The position numbers were made by a program, and so were the translations under genes. Shown here piece after piece: positions 58,366 to 64,000 of a DNA stretch of 64,000 nt. The notes below the pieces were generated by a model that searched no databases, was not told where the DNA came from, and saw only the letters and a program-made list of their open reading frames with translations. Within the stretch, counting starts at the first letter, position 1. Each line of letters starts with the position of its first letter. The DNA is taken from contig SLCC01000015.1 in the NCBI GenBank assembly GCA_007126035.1, positions 36,254-100,253 of the forward strand, written 5' to 3'. Origin of the DNA: Gemmatimonadota bacterium. Lineage in GTDB: Bacteria > Gemmatimonadota > Gemmatimonadetes > Longimicrobiales > RSA9.

Positions 58366-58643
58366 GAACAGCGAGAGGCCGGAAAGCGGAAGGCGGAAAG
58401 CGGAACAGCGAGAGGCCGGAAAGCGGAAGGCGGAAAGCGGAACAGCGAGAGGCCGGAAAGCGGAAGGCGGAAGACGGAAAGCGGAACAGCGAGAGGCCGG
58501 AAAGCGGAAAGCGGAAGGCGGAAAGCGGAACAGCGAGAGGCCGGAAAGCGGAAGGCGGAAGACGGAAAGCGGAACAGCGAGAGGCCGGAAAGCGGAAGGC
58601 GGAAGGCGGAAAGCGGAACAGCGAGAGGCCGGAAAGCGGAAGG
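58366..58643 (+). repeat. Repeat array A: 37/44-bp units built from 7-bp GGAARRC modules plus a 16-bp GGAACAGCGAGAGGCC module
   Basis: Six complete units (37,37,44,44,44,44 bp; GAACAGCG at 58366, 58403, 58440, 58484, 58528, 58572, 58616) plus one partial. Confidence 0.95.
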
Positions 58644-58667
58644 GGAAGTTGAAGGTGGGCCGGGGGG

Positions 58668-59036
58668 TCACGCGTTCTTCCAGTGTTGGATCAGGCGGGT
58701 GAGCATCATGCCGAGGCGGTGGAGGTAGTTGTCGGCCTGGTTGATCAGGGGGCGGTCGGCGAGGCGGAGCATGCGGACTTCCCTCATTCCCGAGGCGCAC
58801 TCATTGGCTGAGCCGCGTGCGCTGCTGTACCGAGCGGCCTTGCTGCCGGGCTCCTCGCTTCCCGAGCCTTCCGCGATGTTGAGGTGGATCGAGCGCGCTG
58901 AGGATTGCAGGTGCGCGCCGAGGTCGCCGAAACCCCGCGGGAGCCCGGCCACGATCGTAACCACCACTTCCATCAGCTGCATGGCCACCTTGTGGGCGTC
59001 CGGCTCTTCGAACGGATATCTCTTGGGATCTGTCAT
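58668..59036 (-). CDS. Four-helix-bundle protein, S23/IVP (23S rRNA intervening-sequence protein) family
   Basis: LPRGFGDLGAHLQSSARSIHLNIAEGSGSEE...RYSSARGSANECASGMREVRML matches the SIxxNIAEG / ARGSxxE family pattern. Confidence 0.85.
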   Translation of the reverse strand: MTDPKRYPFEEPDAHKVAMQLMEVVVTIVAGLPRGFGDLGAHLQSSARSIHLNIAEGSGSEEPGSKAARYSSARGSANECASGMREVRMLRLADRPLINQADNYLHRLGMMLTRLIQHWKNA

Positions 59037-59109
59037 ATTACCCGTAGCCTCTTCTGCTGGCGCCACGATACGTGTTGCAGCGGGGCACTCCCATAGCCCA
59101 AAGGGACGC

Positions 59110-59456
59110 CCCCCCTTCCGTTTTCCGGCTTCTCTCTTCCGTCTTTCCGTTTTCCGGCTTTTCGCCTTTCCCCCTTCCGTTTTCCGGCTTCTCCCTTCCG
59201 CCTTTCCGTTTTCCGGCTTTTCGCCTTTCCCCCTTCCGTTTTCCGGCTTCTCCCTTCCGCCTTTCCGTTTTCCGGCTTTTCGCCTTTCCCCTTTCCGTTT
59301 TCCGGCTTCTCCCTTCCGCCTTTTCCGTTTCCGGCTTTTCGCCTTTCCCCTTTCCGTTTTCCGGCTTTTCGCCTTTCCCCCTTCCGTTTTCCGGCTTCTC
59401 CCTTCCGCCTTTCCGTTTCCGGCTTTTCGCCTTTCCCGCCTCTCCGTTTTCCGTGT
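59110..59456 (-). repeat. Repeat array B: ~59-bp units, each two ~29-30-bp halves; purine-rich on minus strand
   Basis: TTCCGTTTTCCGGCTT recurs at 59116, 59175, 59234, 59293, 59352, 59382; reverse complement is GGAAAAC/GGAAAGGC/GAAAAGCC modules. Confidence 0.95.
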
Positions 59457-59530
59457 TCTCCGCCCCCCCCTGGCCCCCGAAAGCCAATTCCCCCAGGTTA
59501 CGCCGTCGCGATCCCCTAACCGGACTCCGC

Positions 59531-61021
59531 ATGACCGCGATACTCTCGATCGACCAGGGCACCAGCGGGACCGGCGCCATGGTGGTGGGCGCGACGGGCG
59601 AGATCCTGGGTCGCTCGTACAGTGAGTTCACCCAGCACTTCCCCCGGCCCGGCTGGGTGGAGCACGACCCGGCGGAGATCTGGGACGTGACCGTGCGGGT
59701 GGCCTTCGAGGCGCTTGGCATGGCCGGCGGGGTGGAGGTGGCTGGCATCGGGATCACGAACCAGCGGGAGACGGTGGTGCTCTGGGACCGGGCCACGGGC
59801 GAGCCGGTGCACCGGGCCATCGTGTGGCAGGACCGGCGCACGGCGGCTCGCTGCCGTGAGCTCCGGGAAGCAGGCGCCGAGGCCCTGATCCGGGAGCGGA
59901 CGGGGCTCGTGATCGACCCGTACTTCTCGGGCACCAAGCTGGAATGGCTGCTGGAGAACGTGCCCGACGCCCGGCGCCGGGCGGAAGCGGGCGAGCTGGC
60001 GGCGGGAACGGTGGACAGCTGGCTCATCTGGAAGCTCACCGACGGTCGGGTCCACGCCACCGATCCCACCAACGCGTCCCGGACCCTCCTGTTCGACATC
60101 GAACGCCGGGAGTGGGACGACGAGCTGCTGGACCTGTTCCGCGTTCCCCGCGCCATTTTGCCGGAGGTCCGGCCTTCGAGCGGGGACTTCGGCCACGCGG
60201 ACCCGTCCCTCTTCGGCCGGCCCATCCCGGTGGCTGGCGTGGCAGGCGACCAGCAGGCGGCCCTCTTCGGCCAGGGCTGCTGGCGGCCGGGGCTGGCGAA
60301 GAACACGTACGGCACCGGCGCCTTCCTGCTGCTCCACACCGGCACGGAGCGCGTCCAGTCTGAGAGCGGGCTCCTGACCACCATCGCCTGCGACGATCGG
60401 GGCCAGCCGGCCTTCGCCCTGGAGGGCGCCATCTTCGTGGCCGGCGCCGCCATCCAGTGGCTCCGTGACGGCCTGGGCCTGCTCCGGGAGGCGGCGGAGA
60501 GCTCCGACATGGCCCTGGGCCTCGCCTCGAACGATGGCGTCTATTTCGTCCCCGCCTTCGTCGGCCTGGGCGCGCCCCACTGGGAGCCGGAGGCACGTGG
60601 CACGATCGTCGGGCTGACCCGGGGAGCCGACGCTCGCCACCTGGCCAGGGCCGCCCTGGAGGCCATGGCCTTCGCCACCCGGGACGTCCTGGTGGCCATG
60701 GAGGCCGACTCGGGTGTGGCGGCGGCGGAGCTGGCGGTGGACGGCGGCGCTGCGGAGAACGACTGGATGATGCAGTTCCAGGCCGACCTCCTGGACCTTC
60801 CCGTCAAACGACCCCGGAACCTGGAGACCACCGGCCTGGGCGCCGCCGGGCTCGCCGGTCTGGCCACCGGGGTATGGCCGGATGCCGGGACTTTCCTGGG
60901 CTCGCGACCAGAGCCGGACCGTTTCCGACCGACCATGGACCCCGACGGCCGCCAGCTCCTGGTCCGCGGCTGGGACCGGGCCGTCGCAACCGCCCTGCAC
61001 TGGGCCCGGGACCATGAGTGA
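59531..61021 (+). CDS. glpK: Glycerol kinase
   Basis: MTAILSIDQGTSGTGAMVV, GITNQRETVVLWDR, VGLGAPHWEPEARGTIVGLTRG; start trimmed from ORF 59072-61021. Confidence 0.95.
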   Translation: MTAILSIDQGTSGTGAMVVGATGEILGRSYSEFTQHFPRPGWVEHDPAEIWDVTVRVAFEALGMAGGVEVAGIGITNQRETVVLWDRATGEPVHRAIVWQDRRTAARCRELREAGAEALIRERTGLVIDPYFSGTKLEWLLENVPDARRRAEAGELAAGTVDSWLIWKLTDGRVHATDPTNASRTLLFDIERREWDDELLDLFRVPRAILPEVRPSSGDFGHADPSLFGRPIPVAGVAGDQQAALFGQGCWRPGLAKNTYGTGAFLLLHTGTERVQSESGLLTTIACDDRGQPAFALEGAIFVAGAAIQWLRDGLGLLREAAESSDMALGLASNDGVYFVPAFVGLGAPHWEPEARGTIVGLTRGADARHLARAALEAMAFATRDVLVAMEADSGVAAAELAVDGGAAENDWMMQFQADLLDLPVKRPRNLETTGLGAAGLAGLATGVWPDAGTFLGSRPEPDRFRPTMDPDGRQLLVRGWDRAVATALHWARDHE

Positions 61022-61493
61022 GCGCTGGCCGCCGCTCCGCATCGCCGTCGCCGGCGCCGGCATCTGCGACGATGAGCTGATGGCACTGGCCCGGGACGTG
61101 GGCCACGCCGTGGCCGAGGCCGGGGCGATCCTCCTGTGCGGCGGGCTGGGTGGCGTCATGGAGGGCGCGGCTCGGGGCGCCGCCGACGCGGGCGGCGTCA
61201 CCATCGGGTTCCTGCCAGGCTCGGACCCCCGCCACGCCAACCAGTTCATTCAGATCCCGCTGCCCACGGGGCTGGGCGAGGGCCGGAACGTGTTGGTGGC
61301 CCGCACCGCCGACGCACTCATCGCCATCGGCGGCGAGTGGGGCACCCTGTCCGAGGTGGCGTTCGCCCGGAAGGTGGGCGTGCCAGTCGTCCTCTTGAGG
61401 CCGCACCGAACCGCCGATCTGGGCCTCCCGGTGGCGAGGACGGGCGACGAGGCGGTCCGTCGAGCCATCGAGTTGGCGGCAGGAGGAGCGTGA
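61014..61493 (+). CDS. TIGR00725/LOG-like family protein
   Basis: IAVAGAGICDDE, LLCGGLGGVMEGAARGA, GGEWGTLSEVAFA. Confidence 0.85.
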   Translation: MSERWPPLRIAVAGAGICDDELMALARDVGHAVAEAGAILLCGGLGGVMEGAARGAADAGGVTIGFLPGSDPRHANQFIQIPLPTGLGEGRNVLVARTADALIAIGGEWGTLSEVAFARKVGVPVVLLRPHRTADLGLPVARTGDEAVRRAIELAAGGA

Positions 61494-61921
61494 TCGGGAG
61501 CGCCGTCGCCCTCGTCCTGGCCCTGGCCTGCGCCGGACCGCACGTAGATCCGCCCGCCGACACCGTGTTCGCCGACACCGTGCCCGCCGACGCACCGGCT
61601 CCGGCCAGCAGCCTGGCCAGCAGCCCGGCCAGCAGCCCGATCCTGCCGTCCTCACCCGGACAGCGGGACCCGTGGCTGGCGGAGGACAAGCTCCAGCATT
61701 TCGCCATGTCGTTCGCCGCCACCGCCTTCTCGTACGGCGGGGCACGCTTTGTCCTGGACCCGGACCCGGCCAGCATTGCCGCCGCCGCCGCCGCCATCGG
61801 CGCGGGAGTGGGCAAGGAGATCCGCGATGCCCGTGCCGGCCGCTGGTTCAGCCTCCGGGACATGGCCTGGAACCTGGCCGGTGTGGGGCTGGGCCTGGTC
61901 TTCGTACATCACATTCGATGA
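61490..61921 (+). CDS. YfiM/DUF2279-like predicted lipoprotein
   Basis: GTG start; LALACAGP lipobox; AEDKLQHFAMSFAATAFSY, GKEIRDAR. Confidence 0.65.
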   Translation: MIGSAVALVLALACAGPHVDPPADTVFADTVPADAPAPASSLASSPASSPILPSSPGQRDPWLAEDKLQHFAMSFAATAFSYGGARFVLDPDPASIAAAAAAIGAGVGKEIRDARAGRWFSLRDMAWNLAGVGLGLVFVHHIR

Positions 61922-61942
61922 GATGCATGGTGTGAGCAGGAT

Positions 61943-62191
61943 ATGACCGAACTCCTCGTCGTCGCCCTCCTGGGCCTGCTGGTGCTGACCGCCGTGGCCT
62001 TCCCGCTCATCGCCGGCGTCTCCCGCTACCGGGACTGGACCGCCTTCGAAGCCGACCTCCAGCGCTACCGCGACGCCGTCGCCGCCGGCACCGTCTGCCC
62101 TCGCTGTCGCGCCGCCAACAAGTCGGGCAGCCATTTCTGCACCGAGTGCGGCCACGAGCTGACGGGGTCTCAAGCGGGCAATGCCGAATAG
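61943..62191 (+). CDS. Small TM protein with C-terminal zinc ribbon
   Basis: N-terminal TM helix; CPRCRAANKSGSHFCTECGHEL. Confidence 0.6.
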   Translation: MTELLVVALLGLLVLTAVAFPLIAGVSRYRDWTAFEADLQRYRDAVAAGTVCPRCRAANKSGSHFCTECGHELTGSQAGNAE

Positions 62192-62278
62192 GAACGCGCC
62201 TTGCGGACCCGCTCCGGCTGCCTAACCTACGTCAGAGGCTGACAACCAATTCGTGACAGAAGCACTTCAGGAGGAGCC

Positions 62279-62896
62279 ATGGCACACCCGTTCCAGCTGC
62301 CGGACCTGCCCTACGCGGCCGACGCACTCGAGCCACACATCGACGCCCGCACAATGGAGATCCACCACGATCGCCACCACCAGGCGTACACCGACAAGTT
62401 GAACGAGGCGGTCGGCAAGCACTCGGAGTGGCGGGACAAGGAGATCGAGGACATCCTCCGGGACATCGACCGCCTGCCCGAGGACATCCGCACCGCCGTC
62501 CGGAACAACGGTGGCGGCTACGCCAACCACAACCTGTTCTGGGAGATCATGGGCCCGGCCGGTGGTGGTGAGCCTGGCGGCGAGCTGGGCGACGCCATCC
62601 GCAGCGCGTTCGGCTCGTTCAATGACTTCAAGGAGAAGGTCAACAACGCGGGCGCAACGCAGTTCGGGAGCGGCTGGGCCTGGCTGGTGGTGGGCGCCGG
62701 CGGCGGGCTCAAGGTCTACTCGACGCCGAACCAGGACAGCCCCTACATGAATGGCGACACGCCGATCCTGGGCGTGGACGTGTGGGAGCACGCGTACTAC
62801 CTCAAGTACCAGAACAAGCGCCCCGAGTACCTGAGCGCCTGGTGGGGCACCGTCAACTGGGACGCCGTGGCCGAGCGCTACGCCCGGGCCAGGTAG
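62279..62896 (+). CDS. Superoxide dismutase (Fe/Mn)
   Basis: [48 protein letters not shown]. Confidence 0.96.
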   Translation: MAHPFQLPDLPYAADALEPHIDARTMEIHHDRHHQAYTDKLNEAVGKHSEWRDKEIEDILRDIDRLPEDIRTAVRNNGGGYANHNLFWEIMGPAGGGEPGGELGDAIRSAFGSFNDFKEKVNNAGATQFGSGWAWLVVGAGGGLKVYSTPNQDSPYMNGDTPILGVDVWEHAYYLKYQNKRPEYLSAWWGTVNWDAVAERYARAR

Positions 62897-62897
62897 G

Positions 62898-63938
62898 ATG
62901 AGCGACGACGGCCGGGTGATCGACCTGCGCAGCGACACGGTCACCCGGCCGACGCCGGCCATGCGGGAGGCCATCGCCAGCGCGGAGGTGGGCGATGACC
63001 AGTTGGGCGACGACCCCACCGTCCAGCGTCTGGAGGATCGGGTGGCCGAGCTGCTGGGCAAGGAGGCCGCCCTCCTCTTCCCCACCGGGATCATGGCGAA
63101 CCAGACCGCCATCGCCCTGCACGGCCGGTCCGGGACCGAGGTGGTCTGCGAGGCCCTGGCCCACGTCCTCCAGTGGGAGGAGGCGGGCGCCGCCGCATGG
63201 TCCGGCGTCCAGCTCCGGGGTGTGCCCACCCCCGACGGCGTCCTCACCGCCGAGCACGTCCGCTCGGCCATCCGGCCCGTGGGCAACCGCTACCAGCCCC
63301 AGACGTCGCTGGTCTGCGTCGAGAACACCCACAACACCGCCGGCGGCAAGGTCACCCCCCTGGACACGCTCCGGGAGATCCGGGCCGTGGCCGACGAGCA
63401 CGGATTGCCCGTCCATATGGACGGCGCCCGGCTCTGGAACGCCTGCGCCGCCGCCGCCGTGGCGCCCGCCGACTTCGCCGCCCCCGCCCACACCGTCATG
63501 GTAGCCCTCTCCAAGGGCCTGGGCTGCCCCGTGGGGTCCCTGCTGGCAGGGACCGCCGAGGACATGGACCGTGCATGGCGCATACGACGGCGCATGGGCG
63601 GAGCCATGCGTCAGTCCGGCATCCTGGCCTCCGCGGGACTCCACGCCCTGGATCACCACATGGACCGCCTGGCAGACGACCACCGGCGCGCCCGACGCCT
63701 CGCCCAGGCCGCCGCTGTACTCCCACGCCTCTCCGCCACCACGCCAGACACCAACATCGTCATGATGGACCTGGCGCCCGACGCGCCCGACGCTCAGACC
63801 GTCGCCGAGCGCCTCGCCAAACAGGGCGTCCTCGTCATCCCCTTCGCCGCCCGGCGGATCCGAGCCGTCACCCACATGGACATCGACGACGACGGCATCG
63901 AGGCGGCTATCGAGGCGCTGGCAGTCGCCGGCCGATAG
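62898..63938 (+). CDS. Low-specificity L-threonine aldolase
   Basis: IDLRSDTVTRPTPAMREAIASAEVGDDQ; HMDGARLWNA; ALSKGLGCPVGSLLAG. Confidence 0.93.
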   Translation: MSDDGRVIDLRSDTVTRPTPAMREAIASAEVGDDQLGDDPTVQRLEDRVAELLGKEAALLFPTGIMANQTAIALHGRSGTEVVCEALAHVLQWEEAGAAAWSGVQLRGVPTPDGVLTAEHVRSAIRPVGNRYQPQTSLVCVENTHNTAGGKVTPLDTLREIRAVADEHGLPVHMDGARLWNACAAAAVAPADFAAPAHTVMVALSKGLGCPVGSLLAGTAEDMDRAWRIRRRMGGAMRQSGILASAGLHALDHHMDRLADDHRRARRLAQAAAVLPRLSATTPDTNIVMMDLAPDAPDAQTVAERLAKQGVLVIPFAARRIRAVTHMDIDDDGIEAAIEALAVAGR

Positions 63939-63949
63939 ATCAAACCCCC

Positions 63950-64000
63950 GGAAAGGCCGGAAAGCGGGAAGGCCGGAAAGCGGAAAGGCCGGAAAGCGGA
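63950..64000 (+). repeat. Repeat array C (start): 16-bp GGAAAGGCCGGAAAGC units, continues past window end
   Basis: ggaaaggcc ggaaagc gggaaggcc ggaaagc ggaaaggcc ggaaagc gga. Confidence 0.9.

Noticed and set aside
58318-58728. ORFs such as 58318-58728, 58364-58702 (KAESGKRKAEGG-type proteins) over array A
   Set aside because: 7-bp periodicity reads the same low-complexity peptide in all frames; no start signals or homology; repeat artefact.
58668-59036. 23S rRNA intervening sequence inside an rRNA gene
   Set aside because: No rRNA sequence recognised on either side; neighbours are maf and glpK.
58366-59456. CRISPR array interpretation of arrays A and B
   Set aside because: No unique spacers between repeats, variable 7-bp modules, and no cas genes in the window.
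58366-59456. Classical transposon with terminal inverted repeats
   Set aside because: No transposase, no exact inverted termini and no target-site duplication seen at the maf or glpK edges.
59038-60510. Long ORFs through array B (minus 59038-60510; plus N-terminal extension 59072-59530; plus 58729-59625)
   Set aside because: FPFSGFSPFPLPFSGF peptides come from the repeat; the real glpK start is ATG 59531 and the minus ORF is a shadow of glpK.
1-64000. Prophage, secretion, toxin-antitoxin or restriction-type defence island
   Set aside because: No integrase, phage structural, toxin-antitoxin or nuclease-cluster signatures recognised; the window is mainly core metabolism.

Overview
High-GC bacterial chromosomal window, densely coding, with no rRNA or tRNA genes, no prophage and no CRISPR array recognised. 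The affiliation looks Gemmatimonadota-like, but this is a guess from gene content and codon style. Most of the window is housekeeping: fabI, glnA, a Fur-family regulator, egtD-like, guaB, mltD-like, holB, an envC-like/ftsX/ftsE block, pdxA, two SurA-type PPIases, mfd, lepA, ROK and PfkB kinases, ypdA-like, NifU-like, mrp/apbC, an ECF sigma/anti-sigma operon, mutM, purD, a cystathionine gamma-synthase-like gene, glmM, glmS, dtd, maf, glpK, sod and a threonine aldolase. The most unusual structure is a ~1.1 kb cassette between maf and glpK (about 58366-59456). A minus-strand gene for a stand-alone S23/IVP-type four-helix-bundle protein is bracketed by two hierarchical GGAAAGC-type repeat arrays in opposite orientation. 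A third array of the same repeat grammar begins right after the last gene and runs off the window end (63950-64000). Other leads are a guaB leader with a promoter, a uORF and a nested hairpin; two paralogues of an unnamed domain (13.3 kb and 36.2 kb); a STAS/GHKL plus STAS/wHTH operon; a dockerin-like insertion inside an M15 peptidase; a UvrC-like protein lacking the C-terminal nuclease; and an ANTAR/histidine-kinase pair behind a structured leader. All calls come from reading the sequence and translations; no database search was run.
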